Part shown: piece by piece, positions 26,248-33,846 of the stretch | How the letters are laid out: every line of letters begins with the position of its first letter | Numbering within the stretch: the stretch's first letter is position 1 | Assembly (NCBI GenBank): GCA_018268075.1 | Contig: JAFDXH010000035.1 | Location: forward strand, 1 to 55,524 | Direction of reading: 5' to 3' | Origin: Bacteroidota bacterium | GTDB taxonomy: Bacteria; Bacteroidota; Bacteroidia; Chitinophagales; Chitinophagaceae | DNA: 55,524 nt | Translations under genes and position numbers: made by a program | Notes under the pieces: generated by a model | Told to the model about the DNA's origin: nothing | Database searches by the model: none | The model's input: the letters and a program-made list of their open reading frames with translations, nothing else

Positions 26248-26922
26248 TTATTTTAAACTGGCAGTATTTAACGTTGTCGCAATATTCACATCCTGCTTTA
26301 CTACTAAATAATCAAGGTGTACTACTGTAGTATTGCTAATGAGTCCATACCCAGGTGCATAGTAGCTGTGAATATCTGAAGTGAGTGAAGATGCTGGTAT
26401 AGCAGTTGAGGAAATAGTTGTTGACACATGAATTACCTGGTTGTAAGTGATGCCATTTATAGTCTTTGATATTCCTTTTTCTACAATCTTATTATTTATA
26501 TCTACAGGTATTGACGCGGGAAATCCCGGAACAGCTACTGCTATTTGCTGATTCCAGCTTGAATTTACAGTAATGTTGTCTTTTAGATAAAGCCTTTCAA
26601 AAATTTGCCCTAGCCCACCAGGTATAGAATCAAATTGATAATAATCGTGGCCACTCAGCGCCAAATACTGGCTACCTCCAAATGAATAAGTATAAATATG
26701 ATAGCTTTTACTATTAATACTAGTGTCTCTTGTGGTGCTTAGTATTGAATAGTCACTATTCTTAGGTGTACCAGAAGAAGTATTAACTTCATGATAGCTC
26801 CAGGTGCTTCCAGCTTTAGCATTGATATATGCACTTACTTCAGGGGTGCTGACGCCAGATTCCCCCTTTTTGCAGCCATAAATCAAGGCAGTTCCCATTA
26901 TAAACAGGAAAATTTTCTTCAT
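26248..26922 (-). CDS. Hypothetical lipoprotein
   Basis: A 224-residue protein with an SPII signal peptide: a hydrophobic run then the lipobox LIYGC, with Cys16 as the lipidated residue and KKGESG after it. Bacteroidota lipoproteins of this form reach the outer membrane or periplasm. The mature part is rich in Ser, Thr and Tyr and predicted to be mostly beta-strand (AGSTWSYHEVNTSSG, KSYHIYTYSFGG, GYGLISNTTVVHLDYLV). The opening pattern is that of the many unnamed Bacteroidota lipoproteins that begin AGSxWxYxV. No enzyme motif is visible and the function is unknown. Confidence 0.75.
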   Translation of the reverse strand: MKKIFLFIMGTALIYGCKKGESGVSTPEVSAYINAKAGSTWSYHEVNTSSGTPKNSDYSILSTTRDTSINSKSYHIYTYSFGGSQYLALSGHDYYQFDSIPGGLGQIFERLYLKDNITVNSSWNQQIAVAVPGFPASIPVDINNKIVEKGISKTINGITYNQVIHVSTTISSTAIPASSLTSDIHSYYAPGYGLISNTTVVHLDYLVVKQDVNIATTLNTASLK

Positions 26923-27118
26923 TTTTATATTTTTTTTTCAAACGCTTGATGGGCGGCTTTTATTTTGTCATATATGATTATATTATGTAATTTAATAAAC
27001 CAAAGATGGAATTGGTTTTGCCGGTATTTTTATGATTTTGAATCAATATTAGGGCTATAAATGCAAATTGGCACAAATAATTGTTCTGTAAAGATTTTAT
27101 ATATATAGTTAAATCCCT

Positions 27119-27126
27119 TATCTTTG
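27119..27126 (+). promoter_or_regulatory. Candidate -7 promoter element for the alpha operon
   Basis: TATCTTTG matches TAnnTTTG exactly, 16 bp before the infA ATG. No TTG is found at 17-23 bp upstream. Its position after a minus-strand gene means the operon needs its own promoter here. Confidence 0.55.
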
Positions 27127-27142
27127 CGCTCCCAAAAATTAT

Positions 27143-27361
27143 ATGGCCAAGCAAGCACTCATTAAACAAGACGGAACAATCCTGGAAGCCTTATCCAACG
27201 CTATGTTCAGAGTGAAACTTGAAAACGGGCATGAGATTTTGGCAACAATTTCGGGTAAAATGAGAATGCATTACATCCGCATTTTGCCTGGGGATAAAGT
27301 GGGAGTAGAGATGAGTCCTTATGATCTTTCAAGAGGGCGCATCATTTTCAGATATAAATAA
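27143..27361 (+). CDS. infA: Translation initiation factor IF-1
   Basis: A 72-residue single OB-fold protein that binds the A site of the 30S subunit during initiation, working with IF-2 and IF-3. The sequence [66 protein letters not shown] is IF-1 over its entire length. It is the first gene of the alpha-operon cluster. In most Bacteroidota it follows secY and map; here the gene upstream is a lipoprotein on the other strand, so the cluster is separated from the S10/spc genes. Confidence 0.97.
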   Translation: MAKQALIKQDGTILEALSNAMFRVKLENGHEILATISGKMRMHYIRILPGDKVGVEMSPYDLSRGRIIFRYK

Positions 27362-27401
27362 CATAGTATTCACAGCTAATAAAAAAATAAAAAAATTAGT
27401 A

Positions 27402-27518
27402 ATGAAAGTAAGGGCAGCTATAAAAAAGAGAAGTGTTGATTGCAAAATCGTACGCCGCAAGGGAAGATTATATGTAATCAATAAAAAGAATCCTCGCTTT
27501 AAACAAAGGCAAGGGTAG
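27402..27518 (+). CDS. rpmJ: 50S ribosomal protein L36 (bL36)
   Basis: A 38-residue protein beginning [20 protein letters not shown] and ending [12 protein letters not shown], the canonical ends of bL36. A longer open frame from 27321 adds unrelated residues and overlaps infA, so the start is the ATG at 402. The usual zinc ligands of bL36 (two Cys near residues 11 and 14, then Cys and His near 27 and 32) are mostly lost: Ser at 11, Cys at 14, Asn at 27, and Phe near 32. It is therefore a zinc-free (C-minus) form. It lies between infA and rpsM as in other genomes. Confidence 0.96.
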   Translation: MKVRAAIKKRSVDCKIVRRKGRLYVINKKNPRFKQRQG

Positions 27519-27571
27519 TAAGGAATTACAAATAAGCAATTAAAAATAAACATTAAAAATTAAAAGTACTT

Positions 27572-27952
27572 ATGGCGCGTATTGCCGGTATTGATCTACC
27601 AAAAAATAAAAGAGGCGAAATAGGCCTTACTTATATATATGGCATTGGGCCATCTACCGCTCGTTATATACTTGATAAAGCATCTATTGATGTTAACAAG
27701 AAAGTAAACGAATGGAATGATGAAGAACAAACTGCTATCAGAAACATTATTAATGCAGAGTTTAAGACCGAAGGTGCATTGCGTTCTGAGGTACAAACAA
27801 ACATTAAACGTTTGCTGGATATCGCTTGTTATCGTGGATTGAGGCACAGAAAGGGATTGCCGCTAAGAGGCCAGCGTACCCGTACCAACAGCCGTACCCG
27901 TAAAGGAAAGCGTAAAACAGTTGCCGGTAAAAAGAAGGCACCTAAGAAATAA
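27572..27952 (+). CDS. rpsM: 30S ribosomal protein S13 (uS13)
   Basis: A 126-residue protein of the 30S head that contacts the 50S subunit and tRNA in the P site. It begins [20 protein letters not shown] and contains [14 protein letters not shown] (helix-hairpin-helix-like) and the C-terminal [24 protein letters not shown] with a Lys-rich tail. The length is normal. A strong intrinsic terminator hairpin lies 8 bp after its stop codon, before rpsK, which is unusual in this operon. Confidence 0.97.
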   Translation: MARIAGIDLPKNKRGEIGLTYIYGIGPSTARYILDKASIDVNKKVNEWNDEEQTAIRNIINAEFKTEGALRSEVQTNIKRLLDIACYRGLRHRKGLPLRGQRTRTNSRTRKGKRKTVAGKKKAPKK

Positions 27953-27960
27953 TTAATAGA

Positions 27961-27998
27961 AGAACTATCTGATTCATCAATCGGATAGTTCTTTTTTT
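27961..27998 (+). terminator. Strong intrinsic terminator/attenuator between rpsM and rpsK
   Basis: Bases 27961-27974 pair with 27979-27992 over 14 bp (one T-G wobble) around a CATC loop, followed by T residues to 27998. It is the strongest terminator-like hairpin in the window and lies inside a co-directional ribosomal protein operon. Confidence 0.85.
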
Positions 27999-28001
27999 AT
28001 A

Positions 28002-28084
28002 GGGCTAAATAAACCTGAATCCTTACTAGATCTTAAAGCCCGGGGGAGGTAAAGATTCAATCTCGTAAAGCGGGATCATTTTTT
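28002..28084 (+). promoter_or_regulatory. Putative rpsK leader with mutually exclusive stems
   Basis: AGCCC (28037-28041) can pair with GGGCT upstream (28002-28006), or its CCCG part (28039-28042) with CGGG downstream (28071-28074), the latter followed by ATCATTTTTT. A GGGGGAGG stretch (28042-28049) lies between. The two pairings exclude each other, as in attenuators. The stems are short, so this is only a hypothesis. No TAnnTTTG promoter was found here. Confidence 0.3.
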
Positions 28085-28109
28085 AAAAGATTACCTATTA
28101 GAATTAATT

Positions 28110-28508
28110 ATGGCAAAAGCATCCAATGCGAAAGCATCATCAAAAAAAAGAGTCGTAAAGGTAGATGCCTACGGCGACGCTCACATTGTAGCAAGTTTCA
28201 ATAACATCATTATTAGTCTTACAAACAAGCAAGGGCAGGTAATAGCTTGGTCTTCTGCAGGAAAGATGGGATTCAGAGGTTCTAAAAAGAACACGCCCTA
28301 TGCAGCTCAAATGGCTGCCGCAGATGCAGCTAAGGTAGCGTCAGATGCAGGTTTGAAAAGGGTAGATGTGTTTGTGAAAGGCCCCGGATCGGGCAGGGAA
28401 GGCGCTATCAGGTCTTTATCACAATCGGGTATCGAAGTAGTGATGATCAAAGATATTACTCCATTGCCACACAATGGTTGCCGCCCACCTAAGAAGAGAA
28501 GAGTTTAA
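28110..28508 (+). CDS. rpsK: 30S ribosomal protein S11 (uS11)
   Basis: A 132-residue protein of the 30S platform. After a short Lys/Ser-rich N-terminus it shows the invariant uS11 sequence [48 protein letters not shown], and ends [18 protein letters not shown], nearly universal in the family. It is separated from rpsM by 157 bp, a large gap for this operon that holds a terminator hairpin and possible leader structures, so its level may be set separately from S13. Confidence 0.97.
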   Translation: MAKASNAKASSKKRVVKVDAYGDAHIVASFNNIIISLTNKQGQVIAWSSAGKMGFRGSKKNTPYAAQMAAADAAKVASDAGLKRVDVFVKGPGSGREGAIRSLSQSGIEVVMIKDITPLPHNGCRPPKKRRV

Positions 28509-28620
28509 GAAAAGGGTTGGAGGAATTAATCTCTGGCTTAAATATATTTTATAACCGGGTGCTTCATTAATTTTTGATTTTTAATGATGAAGTACCGACA
28601 CTAAAAAATCAACTACAATT

Positions 28621-29226
28621 ATGGCTCGATATACAGGCCCCAAAACAAAGATCTCCAGAATTTTTGGAGAACCTATTACCGGAAATGGTAAATGGCTTAC
28701 TAAAAATAGTAACCCGCCGGGTATGCATGGTGCAGCCCGTAAGCGTAAAAGCCTTGGCGAATACGCACTTCAACTTCGTGAAAAACAAAAGGCAAAATAT
28801 ACTTATGGCCTTTTGGAGAAACAATTTCGTAATACATTTAATGAAGCCTCAAGGCGCAGTGGCGTTACAGGTGAGCTTTTGATCAAATTATTGGAAGCGC
28901 GGCTTGATAATACTGTTTTCCGCATGGGTATTGCACCTAGCCGTCAGGCAGCCAGGCAATTGGTTTCCCATAAGCACATTACTGTAAATGGTGAAATTGT
29001 GAATATTCCTTCATATTCTTTAAAACCAGGCGATGTAATCGGATTAAAGGAGAAGACTGCTCATAATACATCTATTACTGAGACCTTGAGGCCTAAAAAT
29101 CCAAAATTCAATTGGATTGACTGGAATGAAACATCTATGAAAGGAACTTTTATCGCTTACCCAGAACGCGAGAGTGTTCCTGAAAATATTAAGGAATCAC
29201 TTATCGTGGAATTGTATAGCAAGTAA
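28621..29226 (+). CDS. rpsD: 30S ribosomal protein S4 (uS4)
   Basis: A 201-residue primary 16S-rRNA-binding protein of the 30S body. It begins [19 protein letters not shown] and contains the S4 RNA-binding domain ([39 protein letters not shown]). The N-terminal zinc-binding cysteines found in some bacteria are absent, so it is the C-minus form. In proteobacteria S4 represses the alpha operon by binding its leader; whether it controls the unusual rpsM-rpsK gap here is open. It lies 112 bp after rpsK. Confidence 0.97.
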   Translation: MARYTGPKTKISRIFGEPITGNGKWLTKNSNPPGMHGAARKRKSLGEYALQLREKQKAKYTYGLLEKQFRNTFNEASRRSGVTGELLIKLLEARLDNTVFRMGIAPSRQAARQLVSHKHITVNGEIVNIPSYSLKPGDVIGLKEKTAHNTSITETLRPKNPKFNWIDWNETSMKGTFIAYPERESVPENIKESLIVELYSK

Positions 29227-29282
29227 GAGCGATTATTCATAATTGAAAACCCAATCATTAAACAAAATCAAAATAAAATAAA

Positions 29283-30278
29283 ATGGCCATATTAAATTTT
29301 GTAAAACCCGATAAAATTGTATTGCAGAAAAGCACAGACTTTGAAGCTCAATTCGAATTTCGTCCATTGGAACCAGGCTATGGTGTTACTATTGGAAATG
29401 CTTTGCGCAGGGTATTGCTTAATTCACTGGAAGGATATGCTATTATAGGCATCAGTATTGCCGGAGCTGATCATGAATTTGCAACTATAAAGGGCATTAC
29501 AGAAGATGTTACAGAAATCATTCTTAATCTTAAGCAGGTTCGTTTCAAAAAGAAAACTGATCAGGATTCTGGTACTGAAAAAATTAATCTTTCTATAAAA
29601 AATAAAACAGAATTCACCGCAGGTATGATTGGCGAAGCTTCACCATCTTACGAAGTAATGAATCCTGAATTGCTAATTTGCACCATGGACTCATCTGCAA
29701 AATTAGATATCGAAATCACTATTTCTAAAGGCCGTGGTTATGTACCTGCAGAAGAAAATAAAGAAAAGAATTCTCATTTTGGTTACATACCTGTAGATGC
29801 TATTTACACTCCAATCAAGAATGTAAAATATAGTATCGAAAATACAAGGGTGGAGCAAAGAACTGATTTTGAAAAATTGGTAATGGATGTAGTTACAGAC
29901 GGTACTATCCATCCGGAAGAAGCTGTAAAGCAGGCTTCAAGAATTCTGATTCAGCACCTTATGATCATTACTGATGAAAATATCACTTTTGATAATAAGG
30001 AAGAGAAGAAGGAAGACCTAGTAGATGAGCAAACATTGCAGCTTCGCAAAGTGTTGAAAACACCTTTGGAAGATCTTGATCTTTCAGTAAGGGCATTCAA
30101 TTGTCTTAAAGCAGCAAAAATTAATTCATTAAGTGAGTTGGTTCAGTATGAGCAGGAAGATCTAATGAAATTCAGGAATTTTGGCCAGAAGTCATTGAGC
30201 GAAATTGAGCAGGTACTGAATGAAAGAGGCCTGGGCTTTGGAATGGATCTGAGCAAGATAAAATTAGAAGAAGAATAA
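29283..30278 (+). CDS. rpoA: DNA-directed RNA polymerase subunit alpha
   Basis: A 331-residue RNA polymerase alpha subunit. The N-terminal dimerisation and assembly domain (about 1-230) includes GYGVTIGNALRRVLLNSLEGYAI. The C-terminal domain (about 250-320) carries the UP-element/activator contact helices (LEDLDLSVRAFNCLKAAKINSLSELVQYEQEDLMKFRNFGQKSLSEIEQVL). The linker and tail are acidic. It lies 56 bp after rpsD and 90 bp before rplQ in the standard order. Confidence 0.98.
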   Translation: MAILNFVKPDKIVLQKSTDFEAQFEFRPLEPGYGVTIGNALRRVLLNSLEGYAIIGISIAGADHEFATIKGITEDVTEIILNLKQVRFKKKTDQDSGTEKINLSIKNKTEFTAGMIGEASPSYEVMNPELLICTMDSSAKLDIEITISKGRGYVPAEENKEKNSHFGYIPVDAIYTPIKNVKYSIENTRVEQRTDFEKLVMDVVTDGTIHPEEAVKQASRILIQHLMIITDENITFDNKEEKKEDLVDEQTLQLRKVLKTPLEDLDLSVRAFNCLKAAKINSLSELVQYEQEDLMKFRNFGQKSLSEIEQVLNERGLGFGMDLSKIKLEEE

Positions 30279-30368
30279 ATATTGAAAGTAATCAGCTAAT
30301 CAATAATAATTAATTACATAACGCCCTGTAATTCCTGACACGGTATAGGGTTTTAAAAATAAACAGTC

Positions 30369-31154
30369 ATGCGTCACGGAGATAAAATAAAAAATTTAAG
30401 TAGAACAGCAAGTCACAGAAAGGCACTTTTAAATAACCTTTCATGTCAGCTTATAGAGCACAAGAAAATAGTAACAACTCTGGCAAAAGCAAAAGCACTG
30501 CGCACTTTTGTAGAACCTTTAATTACTAAAGCAAAGGAAAATACAACACATCGCCGCAGGTTGGTATTTAGCCAACTTCAGGATAAAGTAGCAGTAAAGG
30601 AACTTTTTGATGTGATTAGCCCTAAGATTGCATCGCGCCCCGGTGGATACACAAGAGTGATAAAACTCGGCACCAGAGCTGGTGATAATGCTGAACTGGC
30701 AATGATAGAACTGGTGGATTACAATGAGATATATGGTAATGGAATAGGCGAGGCAGAAAGCGCTAAAAAGAAAACACGTAGGGCCGGAAAAAGTAAAAAA
30801 GTTTCAGAAACTACTGAAACAAGTGCAAAAACTGATGGTGAACACTCAGAAGAACCAGTTGCAAAAAAAGTATCTTCAAAGGCTGAATCAAAACAGTCAG
30901 ATGCAGATGATTTGACAAAGATTGAAGGCATTGGCCCAAAATCTGCTGAGGTATTCCATAATAATGGTATTACTACTTTTGTACAACTGTCAAAATTAAG
31001 TGGCGAAGAATTGAAAGAAATGCTGGAAAAATCAGGTGGCCACTTTAATGCCTTAGATACACATTCATGGCCAGAACAGGCGCAATTAGCTGCTGATGGT
31101 AATTGGGATGCATTAAAAGAATTGCAAGACAGATTAACTGCAGGAAGAGAATAA
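30369..31154 (+). CDS. rplQ: 50S ribosomal protein L17 (bL17) with C-terminal helix-hairpin-helix extension
   Basis: A 261-residue protein, about twice the usual bL17 length. Residues 1-117 are a complete bL17 ([20 protein letters not shown] … [28 protein letters not shown]). A low-complexity Lys/Ser/Glu linker (about 130-178) follows, then a domain of some 80 residues with a helix-hairpin-helix signature ([39 protein letters not shown]) and an Ala/Leu-rich end. Such HhH segments usually bind nucleic acid non-specifically. L17 lines the peptide exit tunnel, so the extension would project from the large subunit. It is the last gene of the operon and has a strong terminator. Confidence 0.95.
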   Translation: MRHGDKIKNLSRTASHRKALLNNLSCQLIEHKKIVTTLAKAKALRTFVEPLITKAKENTTHRRRLVFSQLQDKVAVKELFDVISPKIASRPGGYTRVIKLGTRAGDNAELAMIELVDYNEIYGNGIGEAESAKKKTRRAGKSKKVSETTETSAKTDGEHSEEPVAKKVSSKAESKQSDADDLTKIEGIGPKSAEVFHNNGITTFVQLSKLSGEELKEMLEKSGGHFNALDTHSWPEQAQLAADGNWDALKELQDRLTAGRE

Positions 31155-31178
31155 AAAAAATCATTTTATTTTAATAGG

Positions 31179-31206
31179 ATCCCGGATTTTTCCGGGATTT
31201 TTTTTT
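31179..31206 (+). terminator. Intrinsic terminator of the alpha operon
   Basis: Stem ATCCCGG/CCGGGAT with loop ATTTTT, followed by eight T residues, 24 bp after the rplQ stop codon. Confidence 0.93.
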
Positions 31207-31361
31207 GCACTTTGCATGACCTGTAAAAAAATAAACAATACTACCAATACCAATTTTGCATAAGTACATGAATAGTTACCTTTTTTAAATTTTCTAATCG
31301 TGCGGCAATGAACGATATTTGCGAAGCAATAATATTCAATACTTTTAATACTTATATTTTT

Positions 31362-32345
31362 TTGAACTCATTTGGAAAAAATTTTCGCGTGCAGATATTT
31401 GGCCAGTCACATGGCGAATATGTGGGCTGTACTATAGATGGATGCCCGGCAGGCGTACCGCTTATTATCAATGAATTTTTGCCTGATCTGGAAAGGCGTA
31501 AGCCTGGGGCTAAGGGTACTACACCGAGAAAGGAAGATGATATTCCGGAAATAATTAGTGGCGTTTTCAAAGGGCATACCAGTGGTGCACCCATTACCAT
31601 TTTATTTAAAAACAACAACACGCGAAGTGAAGATTATGAAAAGAAGCAGGAAGTGCCCCGGCCGGGGCATGCAGATTTTGTAGCAAGGAAAAAATTTAAT
31701 GGGTTTGAGGATTATCGTGGTGGCGGGCATTTTAGCGGCAGGCTTACGGTGGCTATAGTAGCTGCGGGAGTAGTAGCAAAAAAATGTATAGTACACAATG
31801 GACACAATGATATAAGTATAGCAGCAAACATAATTGAGATTGGTGGCGAAAGCGATCTGGATAAAGGATTGCATAAAGCTATTGACGCAAAAGATTCCAT
31901 TGGTGGAATTGTATCATGTACAGTAAAAAATTTGCCTGTAGGACTTGGGGAGCCTTTTTTTAACTCAGTAGAATCTTTAATAAGCCACGCTGTTTTTTCT
32001 ATCCCTGCAGTAAAGGGGATAGAGTTTGGTGCAGGTTTTTCAGCAGCAAAAATGTTTGGATCAGATCATAATGATGCCATCATTGATAAGGAGGGGAAGA
32101 CTGCCACAAATAATGCAGGTGGCATTACAGGTGGCATTACCAATGGCAATGATTTGGTATTTCGCATTGTAGTAAAGCCTACAGCTTCTACCCCTAAGGA
32201 GCAACAAACCCTCAATATAGCAAGTGGAAACATAGAGCCCTTTTCTGTGAAAGGGAGGCATGATCTCTGTATCGCCTTACGAGTGCCAGTAATTCTGGAA
32301 GCTGTTACTGCTATGGTTTTAGCCGATTTATTAATGGAAGCTTAA
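31362..32345 (+). CDS. aroC: Chorismate synthase
   Basis: AroC makes chorismate from EPSP using reduced FMN, the last step of the shikimate pathway. I start it at the TTG at 31362, giving MNSFGKNFRVQIFGQSHG, the exact family N-terminus. An ATG at 31308 would add 18 residues unlike any AroC. Key segments are RRKPGAKGTTPRKEDD, the histidine and arginine region RPGHADFVARKKF … DYRGGGHFSGRLTVAIVAAG, and GGITGGITNGNDLVFR near the C-terminus. At 328 residues it is on the short side but seems complete. It follows the alpha-operon terminator and meets the VOC gene tail to tail. Confidence 0.94.
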   Translation: MNSFGKNFRVQIFGQSHGEYVGCTIDGCPAGVPLIINEFLPDLERRKPGAKGTTPRKEDDIPEIISGVFKGHTSGAPITILFKNNNTRSEDYEKKQEVPRPGHADFVARKKFNGFEDYRGGGHFSGRLTVAIVAAGVVAKKCIVHNGHNDISIAANIIEIGGESDLDKGLHKAIDAKDSIGGIVSCTVKNLPVGLGEPFFNSVESLISHAVFSIPAVKGIEFGAGFSAAKMFGSDHNDAIIDKEGKTATNNAGGITGGITNGNDLVFRIVVKPTASTPKEQQTLNIASGNIEPFSVKGRHDLCIALRVPVILEAVTAMVLADLLMEA

Positions 32346-32363
32346 TTGGTGATTCAAATATCT

Positions 32364-32720
32364 TTAGTCATTCTGCTGAATAATTACGCAAACATCTGAA
32401 GCGTCTCGCAATGCAAATTCCGTAAGGCCCCAAGGTTGGCTTTTTATTATATTTAAATTGGGGTGTAGCAATTCGGGGTGGCTTTGTTTTACTTCTTTGT
32501 AAAGAGCTTCTATATTATCAGTAACTATTCTTATTTCAGGGCGATCTTTTTTAGCATATTCTTCATCCTCCACTAATTGTACGGTTACTCCGTCACGTTC
32601 TACGATTTTTAAGCTATTATCCTCATAAGAAATTTTAAACCCAAGACCATCTATAAATAAATGAAGTCCAACCTTTATGTCAGCATAAAAAAGTTTTGGA
32701 ATTACCGTTACTAAAGCCAT
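32364..32720 (-). CDS. VOC (glyoxalase/bleomycin-resistance) family protein
   Basis: A 118-residue protein from the start at 32720 (MALVTVIPKLFYADIKVGLHLF); an earlier ATG at 32759 adds an unlikely 13 residues. The fold is the paired beta-alpha-beta-beta-beta of the vicinal-oxygen-chelate family: an N-terminal LFYADIKVGLHLFIDGLGFKISYEDNSLKIVERDGVTVQLVED and a C-terminal PWGLTEFALRDASDVCVIIQQ, where WG-x-x-EF-x-x-D is a common motif. Members bind metals or small molecules as hydrolases, lyases or resistance proteins. The substrate is unknown. It is the last gene in a minus-strand cluster. Confidence 0.8.
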   Translation of the reverse strand: MALVTVIPKLFYADIKVGLHLFIDGLGFKISYEDNSLKIVERDGVTVQLVEDEEYAKKDRPEIRIVTDNIEALYKEVKQSHPELLHPNLNIIKSQPWGLTEFALRDASDVCVIIQQND

Positions 32721-32839
32721 ATTTTCTTTTTTTGTAAAAATAGGTATGAAATAAATCAATTTTTATTTATCAAATTGATTTCTGATTGAATCTTTAAAAA
32801 TTGATTTTTAATCGAGATCGGTAATAGCGTGAAGTTCAT

Positions 32840-33199
32840 TTACGGTACATACACATCTTCAATGAAATAGAATTCGGGGTCTGTATTCTCGGGAATATAG
32901 ATTGAAAGTATATCAAATTGAATTCGCTTCCACATTGTATTTAATAAAAGATATTCCTCGGCGGCATTGATTAGATTTTCCATTTTTTTTATAGATACAT
33001 CATCTTCGGGGTTGCCAAATTTTTTGGTGCGCCGGGTTTTTACTTCTATAAAATGTAATACTGATTGACTACTTGCTATGAAATCCACTTCCCAGTTGGC
33101 AAATCGCCAATTTCTTTCCAGAATATGATATCCATTATTCTTTAAATATCGGGCTGCTATATCTTCACCCATGGAGCCGGTTGTATTATGTCGCGCCAT
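32840..33199 (-). CDS. YraN/UPF0102 family endonuclease-like protein
   Basis: A 119-residue protein of the UPF0102 family, related to Holliday-junction resolvase-like nucleases. Family sequence is plain: GSMGEDIAARYLKNNGYHILERNWRFANWEVDFIASSQSVLHFIEVKTRRTKKFGNPEDDVSIKKM. The PD-(D/E)XK-type residues are Asp39 in EVDFIA, with Glu52 and Lys54 in FIEVKTR. It usually lies near rnhB or rnhA genes, as here (rnhA is two genes upstream). The function is not established experimentally for most members. Confidence 0.92.
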   Translation of the reverse strand: MARHNTTGSMGEDIAARYLKNNGYHILERNWRFANWEVDFIASSQSVLHFIEVKTRRTKKFGNPEDDVSIKKMENLINAAEEYLLLNTMWKRIQFDILSIYIPENTDPEFYFIEDVYVP

Positions 33200-33233
33200 T
33201 GTAGGTGATTATTTGCAGAAGTAAAATATTTGC

Positions 33234-33809
33234 TTACTTTTCAAAAATAGATTGCTTGGCTTCTCTTTGTGCTATTAAAAAATAACTACCAAAAAGGAGT
33301 GCCGAAAAAATAACAGTAGCAGCAACACTCCATGGATAGAATGGTAGCCCATCTGAATAGCACATCAATAATCCATCAAAGGTTTTGGGCCTGGCAAGGC
33401 CTGCTAATGGTGAAGCACTTGCCCACACTAAAAAATTGGAAATTAAAAAATATGCAGTTGGGGCAGTAATGGATGCCAGTGCAATCTTTTTTACATTAAA
33501 GTTCTGAATGTAAAATCCAAAAACAGTGAGGCCGGCAAATAGGAGATAATTAACTACCTGGCCGCTATAGAAGCCTGGTATATTGCCTACACCATTGATG
33601 TATAATAACTGATAAAGGCAATCTGAAAAAAGCATAGATAACAGCGGGAGAACAAATGCAAATTTCTTATCCTTCACGATGGCGCCGCCAAAAATCGCCA
33701 TTGCTATCTGAGGTGCAAAGCCATAGGGGCGACTTGGCATAATGCGATAAAGGGAAGCTACAATAATTAATAAAATAAAACTGCCTATTAATTGTTTGGA
33801 TATTTTCAT
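33234..33809 (-). CDS. DUF6580 family membrane protein
   Basis: A 191-residue integral membrane protein with about five or six helices. I start at 33809 (MKISKQLIGSFILLIIVASL). A TATTTTTG -7 element at 33825-33832 lies just upstream, so a longer form from 33875 would include the promoter and the end of rnhA. Family-like sequence is YRIMPSRPYGFAPQIAMAIFGGAIVKDKKFAFVLPLLSMLFSDCLYQLLY, a group related to ECF-transporter S components in topology. An ECF-type energy unit is not in the window and the substrate is unknown. Confidence 0.82.
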   Translation of the reverse strand: MKISKQLIGSFILLIIVASLYRIMPSRPYGFAPQIAMAIFGGAIVKDKKFAFVLPLLSMLFSDCLYQLLYINGVGNIPGFYSGQVVNYLLFAGLTVFGFYIQNFNVKKIALASITAPTAYFLISNFLVWASASPLAGLARPKTFDGLLMCYSDGLPFYPWSVAATVIFSALLFGSYFLIAQREAKQSIFEK

Positions 33810-33824
33810 TTGTTCTTTTTTTTG

Positions 33825-33832
33825 CAAAAATA
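33825..33832 (-). promoter_or_regulatory. Candidate internal -7 promoter element for the DUF6580 gene
   Basis: The minus strand reads TATTTTTG (TAnnTTTG), 15 bp before the ATG at 33809. It lies in the gap after rnhA, suggesting an internal promoter. Confidence 0.4.
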
Positions 33833-33846
33833 AGAAATTAAAAATT

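Noticed and set aside
27069-27085. Sigma-54 promoter (TGGCAC … TTG) upstream of infA
   Set aside because: The GG and the -12 G are one base too far apart, and the -12 C is missing. A good TAnnTTTG element lies closer to the gene.
33720-33740. Further copy of the array unit (ATAGGGGCGACTTGGCA) in the DUF6580 gene
   Set aside because: Weak match inside well-supported coding sequence (SRPYG codons); likely chance.
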